Assembly: GCF_018837975.1 (NCBI RefSeq) | Contig: NZ_JAGSOY010000030.1 | Location: 1 to 57,677 of the forward strand | Direction: 5' to 3' | From: Zooshikella harenae | GTDB lineage: Bacteria; Pseudomonadota; Gammaproteobacteria; Pseudomonadales; Zooshikellaceae | DNA length: 57,677 bases | Shown here: positions 45,434 through 55,700 of the stretch, piece after piece | Position numbering within the stretch: the stretch's first letter is position 1 | Layout: each line of letters opens with the position of its first letter | Translations under genes and position numbers: made by a program | Notes under the pieces: model-generated | Databases searched by the model: none | What the model saw: only the letters and a program-made list of their open reading frames with translations | What the model was told of the DNA's origin: nothing

Positions 45434-46426
45434 CTAAATGGATGCTTTGTCTTTGCTGTTGCCTTTGTCTATGGATGATGCTTTGCCACTGGTTTCATCA
45501 TTAGTAGTACAGTGACCTTTCACTGCACACTGACGAATAGCTTGTGACAACACATCAATGGCTTTAGGCCGTGGAAAGCTAACACGCCAGGCTAATGCAA
45601 TTGTACGGAAAGGTGCTGGAGAGGCAAAAGGTCGTGTGGTTAAAATACCATCAGCATAGTGACTGTTATCAGCTGCAGATAATGGCAGGACAGTAATTCC
45701 CATTCCTGAGGCGACCATGTGTCGTATTGTTTCTAGTGAACTCGCCTCAATATCTGTTTGTAAGCCTTTAGTGTTGTTAACGCGTTTTTGTGTTAACGCA
45801 GGACAGGCTTCCAGAATTTGGTCGCGGAAACAATGTCCTTCCCCCAGTAGCAGTAATTTATTTTCTGATAGCTGATCCCGTGAGATTTCCTGCTGTTTAG
45901 TTAATGCGTGTTCTGCAGGTAATAACACCGTAAATGGTTCATCGAATAAGGAAAGTGTTACGACATCAGGTTCTGTAAAAGGTAACGCAATGATAATGAC
46001 ATCAAGCTCACCTTTGCGTAATTTTTGGCGTAGTACAGCAGTAAAGTTTTCCTCAATGTAGAGAGGCATTGAGGGTGTCAGTTCGTGGAGCTGAGGAATT
46101 AAGTGTGGAAATAAATAAGGTCCCACAGTGTAGATTGCCCCCATGCGTAAAGGGGTTGTAAGTTGATCCTTACCTGCTGTTGATATTTCTTTAATCGTCG
46201 CTGCTTCTTCAAGTACTTTTTGGGCTTGCTCAACAATACGTTCACCGATTGGTGTAACACGTACGGCATTTTTGGTGCGTTCAAAAATGGCAATACCCAG
46301 CTCATCTTCAAGTTTTTTAACACCCACACTTAGTGTAGGCTGACTAACAAAACAGCGTTCGGCTGCACGTCCAAAGTGTTGCTCTTGAGCAAGGGTCACA
46401 ATGTAGCGGAGTTCTGTTAGTGTCAT
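45434..46426 (-). CDS. oxyR: Peroxide-sensing LysR regulator OxyR
   Basis: 330 residues with the N-terminal LysR helix-turn-helix (AERCFVSQPTLSVGVKKLEDELG) and the redox pair at the canonical positions, Cys199 and Cys208, in GEGHCFRDQILEACP. Peroxide forms a disulfide between them, switching on catalase and alkyl hydroperoxide reductase genes. The last 25 residues are a polar extension rich in Lys, Ser and Asp, longer than in the E. coli protein. Probably co-transcribed with recG. Confidence 0.95.
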   Translation of the reverse strand: MTLTELRYIVTLAQEQHFGRAAERCFVSQPTLSVGVKKLEDELGIAIFERTKNAVRVTPIGERIVEQAQKVLEEAATIKEISTAGKDQLTTPLRMGAIYTVGPYLFPHLIPQLHELTPSMPLYIEENFTAVLRQKLRKGELDVIIIALPFTEPDVVTLSLFDEPFTVLLPAEHALTKQQEISRDQLSENKLLLLGEGHCFRDQILEACPALTQKRVNNTKGLQTDIEASSLETIRHMVASGMGITVLPLSAADNSHYADGILTTRPFASPAPFRTIALAWRVSFPRPKAIDVLSQAIRQCAVKGHCTTNDETSGKASSIDKGNSKDKASI

Positions 46427-46636
46427 AGCAGTTACTGTACTTGATCTAAATTATATTCACATTACTGACAACTTAGTGTAGTCATTGCGTTTTTTTATCC
46501 ACAGGGGCAGCAAAATAAGAAAAGTACTTTTACTTTGTTGTGGAGTAGTGGGAAGTTACTCACTACAGATATTTGATTGATAAAATTAATTAGCTACTTA
46601 TCTATAGTAGGTAATTTTAAGCTATTTGGACCTGAT

Positions 46637-47485
46637 ATGCATCGTAAATCTATCATAATTGTGGGCTGTGGCGACCTTGGCACTCGTTTAGGTATTCAAC
46701 TCAGTGAACTGGGACATGAGGTTTATGGGGTACGACGGTCTAAACATGCCCTTCCGGAGCCACTGAAGGCTATCATAGGGGACGTAAGTTGTATGACGTC
46801 ACTTGCTTCGTGTTGGCCAGAGAAAGCTTTCGATTATGTCATTTATTGTCTAGCTGCATCTGAATACTCTGAGGAAGGTTATAAGTCTGCTTATGTGACT
46901 GGTTTACAAAACGTGCTAAAGAAGTTGCAGGATAAGCACCCGAAACGTGTTTTCTTTGTTTCTAGTACCAGCGTGTATGAGCAGAGTGAGGGTGAAATTG
47001 TATCTGAATCAACACCCGTTGAACCTCAACGTTTTGCTGGAGCGGTTATGTTGAAAGCGGAACAATTACTTGAGGCAGCTTCTTACCCGGCAACAGTTGT
47101 TCGTTTTGCGGGTATTTATGGTCCTGGCCGAGAGCGATTAATCAAAAAAGTACGGGCGGGGGACGTCTGTAGTAAAGATAGTAATCCAATAAGTAATCGG
47201 ATTCATATTGAAGACTGTGTTGGCCTGTTAGCACATTTGATCAAGCTCGACTGTATGGGACAACCCCTAAAGGATTGTTATATTGGGGTGGATAATGAGC
47301 CTGCGCCATTACGTGAGGTGACTTTGTGGTTAGCTAAACAGCTAGGGGTAAGACCCGTTAAAGAAGTGCCTATGGGGCGAGGTGGAAGTAAGAAATGCAG
47401 CAGTCAGCGAATTATCAACAGTGGGTATCAGTTTAAGTATCCAAGTTATCGTGACGGCTATCAGGCATTACTTGAGAATGATTAA
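46637..47485 (+). CDS. NAD-dependent epimerase/dehydratase-like protein, YeeZ type
   Basis: About 282 residues from ATG 46637; the longer frame from 46577 has no ribosome site. A Rossmann start (SIIIVGCGDLGTRLGIQLSELG), the VFFVSSTSVYEQSEGE segment with the family's catalytic-like Ser/Tyr, FAGIYGPGRERLI, and a late VDNEPAPLREVTLWLAKQLG place it in the YeeZ/extended short-chain dehydrogenase group. The reaction is unknown; relatives are annotated as sugar-nucleotide epimerases. It is divergent from oxyR and in a conserved position. Confidence 0.8.
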   Translation: MHRKSIIIVGCGDLGTRLGIQLSELGHEVYGVRRSKHALPEPLKAIIGDVSCMTSLASCWPEKAFDYVIYCLAASEYSEEGYKSAYVTGLQNVLKKLQDKHPKRVFFVSSTSVYEQSEGEIVSESTPVEPQRFAGAVMLKAEQLLEAASYPATVVRFAGIYGPGRERLIKKVRAGDVCSKDSNPISNRIHIEDCVGLLAHLIKLDCMGQPLKDCYIGVDNEPAPLREVTLWLAKQLGVRPVKEVPMGRGGSKKCSSQRIINSGYQFKYPSYRDGYQALLEND

Positions 47486-47488
47486 TGA

Positions 47489-48307
47489 CTAGCCATCATT
47501 GTGCGTTTGCTGTTTTGGTATACTTTCTTCATTAAAATAAGATTGCCAAATAGCGTCGTATTTTCCGTTATTTTTTATAGCGATTAAACCGGCATTAAAT
47601 TGATCACGTAATTTTTCCATTCGAAAAGCCGCTTGGTACACTGAGGTTTTAGGAAAAATTTGATGAATACTATAATCAAACCTGTCTTCTTCAGGTAGCT
47701 TTAACCAATACCAACGGAAAATATTTCGGTCAATAATAAGTGCATCTGTCCTATTAGTGAGTAACATGCTGATTTGCTGAGCTTGGGCATTTACTTCATG
47801 ATAGTCAGCGAGTGCCCCCTGGCTTTGATGAATGAGACTTTGTAGTTCAGAGCCCAGTAAATGAGATGCCCCTTGCCAGCCACTCACATGTAGCCCTGCT
47901 AAGTCAGCAACATGGTTGGCAGTAATTTTTCTGTCGACTTTGGTTACCAATACATTAAAAAAGACAAGGTAAGGTACAGAATAAAATAAACCATCATTTT
48001 CTTTTTGCGTAAGAGCAGATGCGCCATCAAGTCGTTTTTTTACTTGTTGGTAGAGCATTTTCCTCGGAAATAGGCGTATAACAACTTCTGTATTTTGCGT
48101 GGCAAATGCGGCTCTTACCAAGTCGATTTCCAAACCACTTTCTTCATTAATGACATAGGGTGGCTTATCTTGGCCAAACCCTATGTATACGATTTCAAAT
48201 GCGTGGCTGTTAGTATTCAATAACAAACAACCGATGATTTTAACGATAAAACCAGTGAGTAATTCGTTAAGGTTACTCCTAAGCATTCTCAAATAATGGC
48301 ACTGCAT
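47489..48307 (-). CDS. Orphan periplasmic solute-binding protein, family 3 type
   Basis: About 272 residues; ATG 48307 is chosen, with TTG 48331 and ATG 48286 as alternatives. A signal peptide (LLTGFIVKIIGCLLLNTNSHA) precedes family 3 binding-protein features: YIGFGQDKPPYVINEESGLEIDLVRAAF, LAGLHVSGWQGAS, NRTDALIIDRNIFRWY and a final AIKNNGKYDAIWQSYF. No transporter genes adjoin it. It interrupts the otherwise conserved block between the epimerase and ridA genes. The ligand is unknown. Confidence 0.72.
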   Translation of the reverse strand: MQCHYLRMLRSNLNELLTGFIVKIIGCLLLNTNSHAFEIVYIGFGQDKPPYVINEESGLEIDLVRAAFATQNTEVVIRLFPRKMLYQQVKKRLDGASALTQKENDGLFYSVPYLVFFNVLVTKVDRKITANHVADLAGLHVSGWQGASHLLGSELQSLIHQSQGALADYHEVNAQAQQISMLLTNRTDALIIDRNIFRWYWLKLPEEDRFDYSIHQIFPKTSVYQAAFRMEKLRDQFNAGLIAIKNNGKYDAIWQSYFNEESIPKQQTHNDG

Positions 48308-48426
48308 GTGGAGATTAATGACAAATAACAAAGGATTTTAAATAGAGTAGCCTGCACTTGCAAAATAAGCTAAACGTCTAAGAGACTAGAGAGAAGAGAA
48401 AAAGGAGATGTTTACGACAGATAAGA

Positions 48427-48451
48427 AACTGCTGCTTTTTTAGCAGCAGTT
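48427..48451 (-). terminator. Terminator hairpin after ridA
   Basis: Nine-base arms AACTGCTGC and GCAGCAGTT with a 7-base A/T loop lie 13 bases past the ridA stop. On the minus strand only a short TTTC follows, so the T tract is weak. Confidence 0.5.
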
Positions 48452-48464
48452 ACAGAAAATGTTA

Positions 48465-48857
48465 CTACTCGACAAGTTCCATAATACCATCCATTTCTAC
48501 CATAACGCCTTTAGGGAGTTCGGCAACACCAATAGCTGCACGAGCTGGATAAGGTGCTTGGAAGTATTTCGCCATAATTTCATTCACTGTGGCAAAGTTG
48601 CTCAGGTCTGTCATGAAGATATTAAGTTTAACAATATCATTGATTGATCCGCCTGAGGCTTCCGTGACCGCTTTCAGGTTATCAAAAACCTGTGTGGCCT
48701 GAGCAGCAAAGTCATCGTTGCTTACGACTTCCATTGTGGTTGGGTCTAGTGGAATCTGGCCAGATAAATACACAGTTGTTCCAATTTTTACCGCTTGCGA
48801 GTAAGTCCCAATGGCGGCAGGTGCTTTTTCCGTAGTGATGACTTGCTTGTTGCTCAT
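48465..48857 (-). CDS. ridA: Reactive imine/enamine deaminase RidA
   Basis: 130 residues of the YjgF/YER057c/UK114 family: [44 protein letters not shown] and the substrate Arg/Glu region [14 protein letters not shown] with a final VEMDGIMEL. It hydrolyses 2-aminoacrylate and related imines released by PLP enzymes. It follows spoT on the same strand, as in Pseudomonas. Confidence 0.95.
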   Translation of the reverse strand: MSNKQVITTEKAPAAIGTYSQAVKIGTTVYLSGQIPLDPTTMEVVSNDDFAAQATQVFDNLKAVTEASGGSINDIVKLNIFMTDLSNFATVNEIMAKYFQAPYPARAAIGVAELPKGVMVEMDGIMELVE

Positions 48858-48915
48858 AGAAAATCCTTCTGTTTGAACCGATAAGATAAAGGTAATAGTA
48901 GGAAAAAGAGGTCAG

Positions 48916-51036
48916 TTAACCTTTTATTCGTATGATGGAAGAGACCCCTTTAATCGTCCGCAGACGTTTAATGGTTCTGGCTAAATGTACCCGGTCACGC
49001 ACACTGATAAGTATGTGAATGACACTGAAACGTGCATCTCGCTCTTCCATACTGATTTTTTCGATACTGGCATCTGTGGCATTCACCGTGGTTGCCAAGG
49101 TAGCTACAATACCACGTTGGTGCTCTAGCTCTACTCTCAGTTCAACAGAAAACTCACCAGACACATTTTTATCCCACGCAACCTCAAGGCATTTCTCCGG
49201 GTTGTGTCTGATATCGCTGATATTGCGGCAGGACTCAGTATGAATAACCATGCCACGACCAGCGCTGACATGTCCGACAACAGGGTCACCTGGAATAGGG
49301 TGACAACATTTGGCAAAAGACACAACCATACCTTCGGTACCACGAATGGTCAGTGGTTGATTACTGGTATCAGATACGGTTTCTGTTTCAGGAGGAGCAA
49401 TTTCACTCACCAAATGCCTGGCAACCAAATAGCTCATGCGATTGCCTAAACCAATTTCTTCCAGTAATTGACTGAATGAAGGTAGCTTTAATTGGGATAG
49501 TGCATTTTGTTTTTGCTCATCTGATAGTTTATCAACCGTGTGGTTGTATCCTGATAGCGCCTTGTTAAGCAAACGCTTCCCAAGTTCAACAGATTCTGAG
49601 TGTCGTTGGTTTTTCAGGAAGTGACGAATATTAGACCGAGCTTTTCCTGTTGCGACAAAATTTAACCAGGCAGGATTAGGGCGGGCGCCAGGTGCAGTAA
49701 TGATTTCGATGGTTTGACCACTTTGCAGTAGCTGACTAAGGGAAGCTAGCTGACGATCAATACGACAGGCTACGCATGTACTACCCACATCGGTATGAAC
49801 GGCATAAGCAAAATCAACAGGTGTACAGCCCTTGGGCAATTCCATGATATTGCCTTTAGGAGTGAAAACATAAATCTCATCGGGGAATAAATCAATTTTA
49901 ACGTTTTCAATAAACTCTAATGAGTCTCCAGCATTCTTTTGTAGTTCCAGCACGCCTTTTAACCATTGACGGGTACGGGCGTGACTGCCAAGTAGTGCCT
50001 CTTCACCTGATTTATACAGCCAGTGAGCAGCAATGCCTTTATTCGCCATATCATCCATTTCTTGAGTTCGGATTTGAATCTCAATAGGTACACCATGCAT
50101 ACCAAACAACGTGGTATGCAAGGACTGATAACCATTGGCTTTGGGAATAGCGATATAGTCTTTAAAGCGGCCAGGAAAAGGTTTATAAAGATTATGTACG
50201 ACACCTAGTGCGCGATAGCAGCTATCAACGGTATCGACAATGATACGGAAGGCGTATACATCCATGATTTCAGAGAATGACTTCCGCTGGTTACGCATTT
50301 TTTTATAAATGCTGTAAAGGTGCTTTTCCCGACCGAGCACACGGCCTTGCAAGCCATGATCTTCAAGGTGTTTAGCAATGGCCAACTGAATTTTATTAAC
50401 GATTTCCTTGCGATTACCCCGTGCCTTGATGACTGCTTCTCGAATTAAACCTGCACGCATGGGGTACATGGAAGAAAAGCCCAGCTCTTCAAACTCAACA
50501 CGGATATTATTCATACCCAGGCGATTGGAGATAGGCGCGTAAATTTCCAGCGTCTCTTTGGCAATACGTCGTCGCTTATCTGGGCGTAAAACACCAAGAG
50601 TACGCATATTGTGCAGACGGTCAGCCAGTTTAACCAATATAACGCGAATGTCCTTAGCCATGGCTAGGGCCATTTTCTGGAAGTTCTCTGCTTGCTGTTC
50701 TGCTTTTGATTCAAACGGAATCTGGGTCAGTTTACTGACGCCGTCAACTAGCTGCGCTACGGTATCACCAAATTGTTCAGAGATTGCGGCTTTATCAACA
50801 CTGGTGTCTTCTAATACATCATGCAACATCGCAGCCATTAGGCTGTGATGGTCCATATGCATTTCGGCTAAAATGGTCGCAACAGCCAATGGGTGAGTGA
50901 TATAAGGCTCTCCACTCCGACGTCGTTGACCATCGTGCGCTTGTTCTGCGTAATAGTAGGCGCGACGAACCTGATTGACCTGTTGGTGTGAAAGATAAGA
51001 TTGGAGCTTGTGCGCTAAGTTTACGATGGAAGACAA
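48916..51036 (-). CDS. spoT: Bifunctional (p)ppGpp synthase/hydrolase SpoT
   Basis: 706 residues with an N-terminal HD hydrolase domain (ITHPLAVATILAEMHMDHH, AAMLHDVLEDT), a synthetase domain (DVYAFRIIVDTVDSCYRALG and KPFPGRFKDYIAIPKANGYQSLHTT), a TGS domain (DLFPDEIYVFTPKGNIMELP) and a C-terminal ACT domain. It sets the stringent-response alarmone level. The start is TTG 51036, with AGGAGG 7 bases upstream and no in-frame ATG nearby. It lies downstream of rpoZ in the usual order. Confidence 0.95.
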   Translation of the reverse strand: MSSIVNLAHKLQSYLSHQQVNQVRRAYYYAEQAHDGQRRRSGEPYITHPLAVATILAEMHMDHHSLMAAMLHDVLEDTSVDKAAISEQFGDTVAQLVDGVSKLTQIPFESKAEQQAENFQKMALAMAKDIRVILVKLADRLHNMRTLGVLRPDKRRRIAKETLEIYAPISNRLGMNNIRVEFEELGFSSMYPMRAGLIREAVIKARGNRKEIVNKIQLAIAKHLEDHGLQGRVLGREKHLYSIYKKMRNQRKSFSEIMDVYAFRIIVDTVDSCYRALGVVHNLYKPFPGRFKDYIAIPKANGYQSLHTTLFGMHGVPIEIQIRTQEMDDMANKGIAAHWLYKSGEEALLGSHARTRQWLKGVLELQKNAGDSLEFIENVKIDLFPDEIYVFTPKGNIMELPKGCTPVDFAYAVHTDVGSTCVACRIDRQLASLSQLLQSGQTIEIITAPGARPNPAWLNFVATGKARSNIRHFLKNQRHSESVELGKRLLNKALSGYNHTVDKLSDEQKQNALSQLKLPSFSQLLEEIGLGNRMSYLVARHLVSEIAPPETETVSDTSNQPLTIRGTEGMVVSFAKCCHPIPGDPVVGHVSAGRGMVIHTESCRNISDIRHNPEKCLEVAWDKNVSGEFSVELRVELEHQRGIVATLATTVNATDASIEKISMEERDARFSVIHILISVRDRVHLARTIKRLRTIKGVSSIIRIKG

Positions 51037-51127
51037 AGCCCGCCTCCTGTATTAAAACTGTATCCATGATGGAATGAGTTTTTTGTCTGGGAAAGCGGGG
51101 CGAGTTCCTTCTGCGAATTCTTGGGGA

Positions 51128-51154
51128 AGTTGATTTCAAAAGAAGAAATCAACT
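51128..51154. repeat. Inverted repeat between rpoZ and spoT
   Basis: Perfect 10-base arms AGTTGATTTC and GAAATCAACT with a 7-base loop. There is no T run on either side, so it is more likely an RNA-processing or attenuation hairpin within the rpoZ-spoT transcript than a terminator. That role is a guess. Confidence 0.4.
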
Positions 51155-51194
51155 GATTGATATATGCTCGCTCTCTGAGCTGAAATGCACAGGC

Positions 51195-51226
51195 AAAACA
51201 CCCTAAAAATAATCCGTGAAGGGTAT
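51195..51226 (-). repeat. MITE-like dispersed repeat, family A, half copy
   Basis: The sequence CACCCTAAAAATAATCCG continuing TGAAGGGTAT is the reverse complement of the left end of the family A repeat. No matching second end was found further left. Its ATACCC terminus faces that of the full copy at 51516-51639, with rpoZ exactly between them. Confidence 0.55.
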
Positions 51227-51244
51227 ACATCTGGGTTATCCCAA

Positions 51245-51493
51245 TTAAGCACCTCCTGAAAGTGAAAAGGCTACATCCTGATCATCTTCTTTCGGTTCAT
51301 CTAAAATACTTGGACTAACGTAACCAGCAGCGATTTCCCGTAGTGCCATTACAGTGGGTTTATCATCTTCCCACTCCAGCTTGGAATCTTTACCACCTGT
51401 AGCCAGTTGGCGTGCACGCTTAGTTGCTACCATAACCAACTGAAAGCGGTTATCAACATTATCTAAGCAATCTTCTACAGTCACTCGAGCCAT
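51245..51493 (-). CDS. rpoZ: RNA polymerase omega subunit
   Basis: 82 residues starting [20 protein letters not shown], with [15 protein letters not shown] and a typical acidic tail. ATG 51493 has a GGAGAT ribosome site; an upstream in-frame start at 51526 would add a non-family extension that runs towards a repeat. Omega helps assemble RNA polymerase and forms part of a ppGpp site, matching its linkage with spoT. Confidence 0.95.
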   Translation of the reverse strand: MARVTVEDCLDNVDNRFQLVMVATKRARQLATGGKDSKLEWEDDKPTVMALREIAAGYVSPSILDEPKEDDQDVAFSLSGGA

Positions 51494-51515
51494 CAAGGAT
51501 CTCCATAAGCGAGGT

Positions 51516-51639
51516 ATACCCTTCACGAATCATTTTTAGGGTTTGTTGTCGGCGATCTTCATCCCAGTCACTTATTAATATAAGCTCCTGGAATTTCATC
51601 ACTTGACGGCCGCTCCTAAAAACCCCTCGTTGTGGGTAT
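51516..51639 (+). repeat. MITE-like dispersed repeat, family A, copy 2
   Basis: 124 bases with left end ATACCCTTCACGAATCATTT and right end CCTAAAAACCCCTCGTTGTG followed by GGTAT. It matches the copy at 12961-13082 closely over the first 44 bases and the last 25, with a different centre. It lies between gmk and rpoZ, so it may affect their joint transcription. Confidence 0.6.
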
Positions 51640-51694
51640 CATTCAGTATTTCTGGCGGTCTAAGGGACCAGACAGTTTACTTAATCACCATTGT

Positions 51695-52312
51695 CTATGA
51701 CAAGAGTTTTTGCAATAGCTGTTCATGTTTGAGCTGTTGTTTGTCTACTTTTAATCTTTGACTTTTTACAATGGTCTCAAGTTCGCTAAGTGCTTGCGAA
51801 AACTCATCATTAATTATCAGATAGTCATATTCCACAAAGTGAGCCATTTCTCTCTCAGCTTCTGCCATACGCTTGGTGATTACTTCGTCATTATCTTGCC
51901 CACGCGTATTTAAGCGTTCTAACAGCGTTTCGCGGCTGGGAGGTACAATAAAAATACAGATTGCATCAGGACGTAAGCGTCGAATTTGCTGGGCGCCTTG
52001 CCAATCAATTTCCAGAATAACATCAGTGCCATTAGCTAACTGCGCATTGACCCATTGTTCAGAGGTCCCATAGTAATTGCCAAATACTTCTGCCTGCTCA
52101 AGAAATGCTCCATCAGTCAGCATTTGCTGAAACTCCGCCTGAGTGATGAAGTTATAGTTAACCCCATCCTCTTCTCCAGGCCGTTTAGCGCGTGTAGTGT
52201 AGGATACGGACACACAAATCTGGGCTACGCTCTTAACCAAGGCTGCAACCAAGCTGCTTTTGCCAGCACCAGACGGCGCAGAAATGATATACAAGGAACC
52301 TTGAGTGTTCAT
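51695..52312 (-). CDS. gmk: Guanylate kinase
   Basis: 205 residues with P-loop SAPSGAGKSSLVAAL, the GMP-binding SYTTRAKRPGEEDGVNY region and LEIDWQGAQQIRR. It phosphorylates GMP and dGMP to the diphosphates, supplying GTP and ppGpp precursors. A GGAG site precedes ATG 52312. It heads the gmk-rpoZ-spoT-ridA series. Confidence 0.96.
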   Translation of the reverse strand: MNTQGSLYIISAPSGAGKSSLVAALVKSVAQICVSVSYTTRAKRPGEEDGVNYNFITQAEFQQMLTDGAFLEQAEVFGNYYGTSEQWVNAQLANGTDVILEIDWQGAQQIRRLRPDAICIFIVPPSRETLLERLNTRGQDNDEVITKRMAEAEREMAHFVEYDYLIINDEFSQALSELETIVKSQRLKVDKQQLKHEQLLQKLLS

Positions 52313-52711
52313 GATACTCCTAACAAAGTCGTGTCACTTTTTTTAATGCTTTAAATGCCTTTAGCGAGTTAGCGTTTGTACTCACTGTAGGTATAAACCT
52401 AGCAAATAACCGCGTCAGGTTGGTTGCATTTACCTGAAATTTCGAGCTTACTCACTATGAGTTACTTTATAAGTCTAGCGTCTAATTATGCAAGATTTTA
52501 ACTATTAATGGTATATATGGTCATAGAGATAGTTTGATTACAGCAAAATACATACAACAGAAGTGAGTAATCAAAGTAATATTCAACAAAATATGTGATT
52601 TTTTTTCCAGCTTTTTCGATAACCACTTTTAAGCACATCAGTATATGTATTTTTACCTATAATTGAGAGATGTAACTAAGCCTCTTAGAGTTCTCTTAAT
52701 AGGTAGATTTG
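52313..52711. other. Intergenic region between gmk and vgrG
   Basis: About 400 AT-rich bases between divergent genes. No ORF or repeat was found. It should hold both promoters, but no boxes were convincing. Confidence 0.4.
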
Positions 52712-55700
52712 ATGTCATTAGCGGCAAACGAAAGCATTTTCTATCTTACCGTTCCTTCATTAAACGATACGTTGAATGTTACCTCATTTATTGGGCATGA
52801 AGGTATTTCTCAGCTATTTCATTACTCAATAAATGCGGTAAGTATTAACGATAATATTGATCCCGTTGGCATGTTGCTACAGCCTGTTACGTTGACGATC
52901 GTAGGGGAGGATTTTGAGCGGCAGGTAAATGGTATTATTAATCAGTTTACCCAAGGGGAAACCGCGGATAAATATACCGAATACTCATTCGATTTTATAC
53001 CAAAGCTATGGTATTTGACGAAAAGAGCAGACTGTCGAATATTTCAATCGTTAACGATTCCAGAGATTGTAAAACAAGTATTAGAAGCGGCTGAATTTAC
53101 AGAAAAAGAAGACTTTATTCAAAAACTCACAGGTAACTATCAACCACATGATTATATTGTCCAATATAACGAAACAGACTTTAATTTTGTTTCTCGATTA
53201 CTAGAGCAAGAAGGTATTTTTTACTTTTTTGAGCATCAGATTGATAGCCACTGTCTTATTATTTCCGACCACAATACGGCTTTTGGACCCATTGCAGGAG
53301 AGTCTGTAGACTTTCATGGCAAAACAGGGTTGGTGCCAGATTATGAAGTTGTTGACGAGTTACACTACACCTGCCAACGAACTATCGGTAAAGTAGAACT
53401 GGATGATTATAACTTTACCAAGCCTAACCTGGATTTATACGTAACGGCCAGTCAGGGGGATGAATCACTCGTTGATTACCAATTTCCGGGTGGTTATCAG
53501 CTACCAGAGCAAGGACAACGTTACGCTCAGCTACGTTTAGAAGCATTTAATACCTTTGCGGAAAAAATCAATGCGAAAAGTACCTGCCGTCGTTTGCTTC
53601 CTGGCTATAAGGTTGACTTGGTACGTCATCCTCGAACGGCATTAAATCAATCGTACATTATCTGTCAGGTGATGCATGAGGGTGAACAACCTCAGGGACA
53701 AGATGAATATGCAATGTCGGAAGAAGGTAGCTGGTACCGAAATCATGGACTATGGATTCCAAAAAGTACCCCTTTTAGACCACCTTTAAAAGCCAAAGCC
53801 CCCAAAATGCCTGGTAAACAGTCTGCTGTGGTGACAGGGCCTGAAGGTGAAGAAATCTATACAGAGCGCTTCGGTTGTATCAAAGCGCAGTTTCATTGGG
53901 ATCGGCTAGGTCAAAATAATGAGCACTCATCCCGTTGGATGCGGGTGATGCAAACCTGGGCTGGTAAGCAGTGGGGCGCTTTAATAATTCCCCGTATAGG
54001 ACAGGAAGTTACCATTGATTACCTGCATGGTGATGTGAACCAGCCAGTGGTGACAGGTGTCGTCTACAATGGACGTAAAAATCCTCCTTACTCATTGCCA
54101 AAACAGAAAACACGTTCTGGCTTTCGTTCAGACTCCACAATTGGCAGTGGCGGTTACAATGAGCTGAGTTTTGAAGATAAACAGGGTTCAGAACAAATAC
54201 GCATTCATGGTGAAAAAGACAGTGATCTTCGTGTCAAAAATGACAGTCGTGAAGAAGTAGTGGAAATGCGTCACCATGAAATTGTTGATAATCATTATTT
54301 AAATATAAAACAGGACAATCATCTAAAAGTTGACCAGCACCACGAACGCGTAGTGAAAGGGGATATTCATCATCAGGTCGGTGATACTCAACATAGCCAA
54401 ATAAATGGTGATCATTTACTTGATGCAGGGCAAGAATGGCAAGTAAAAAGCGGCCAAAAAATTGTTATTGAATCAGATCGGGAAGTTGTTTTTTACGCTG
54501 GTGGAAGTTTTATAAAAATTGATCACAGTGGCGTTTATATTAAAGGTCCAAGTTACAACTTGGGGGGTGGATCAGTAACAGGTGCTAAGCAAGCTGCCTC
54601 AAATAGTCCTGCAGCCCCAATGGAAGCAGATAAAGACTTTTCAGGTAACTTTTCACTGAATCGAGCCAAATTAACTGCGCAAAAAGCAAAACATTTTCAA
54701 GGTGAAGGTTTAAAAAAATTAGAGCCTGAAATTTATGATGAAGAAGCGAAGCAGCGCTGGATAAAAATACGTGTCGTTGATGAACAAAATGAACCCTATA
54801 AAGGAGTTTATTATCAGCTCTTGAGTGCAAACCAAAAGCAGTTGTTTGAAGATTTTATTCCTTCTGATGGTATTATTTATAAAACCAAATTGGTTGATAC
54901 AAGTTATAAGTTAACACTAAAAGTCTGGGATTTAATTTGTGCCCGACGTTTGAAAAAAGAGGCAGGTACCGAACCTGTACGTGAATGGTTGGAAAACCGA
55001 CCTGCCTCATGGCAATACCAGTTTCATGCTTATCCTGATGATATAAAAAATGCGTTATTGGCTGATATAGCCGATGGTGGCCTTGAGGCAAAAAAATTTA
55101 TTACTAAAACTGCGGATGAATACTTTGGTGGTATAAATACAGAAATTGATGGGTTAGCCGTTTGCCAGAGGCACTGTATTGAAATTGAATCTCTAGTGTC
55201 TTATGTACCAATACTGGTGGATAGCCGGGACTACCATTATGTGAATGCCTATAACATAGGTATGGGATGTTTATGGGTATATTCCGACTGGGCAATTAAC
55301 GAAGAAGAAAGTAAAGTAGGCTCATTGCAGGATGTAATAACAAAATGTGCGCGACACCAAAAAACAGAGTTAGTCAATACGCAGCAATATAATTTTTTAT
55401 TGGAAACAGTTCCATTTGCTGATCGCATGATCTTTCCTCGTTTATTTATAAATAAAGATGTTGGTTCTGAAGCATTAATCCTTTGTCAAGGGAAGAGGGT
55501 GTTAATCCTAGTAAGAGGAACAGAAGGTGGGGAGTGGAATGTTGATGAGCTGGAGCAATTATGGCAGCAGCCAATAAATAAAGAATTAGCGCTAAAAATA
55601 GCACCTGGTATTGCTGTACGTTATTTGTTAAGTATTAATCAAGAGGAGACAGTTGTTGAGTCGATAAATATAATAGCCAAATCTCAAGGTTTTAAGGATG

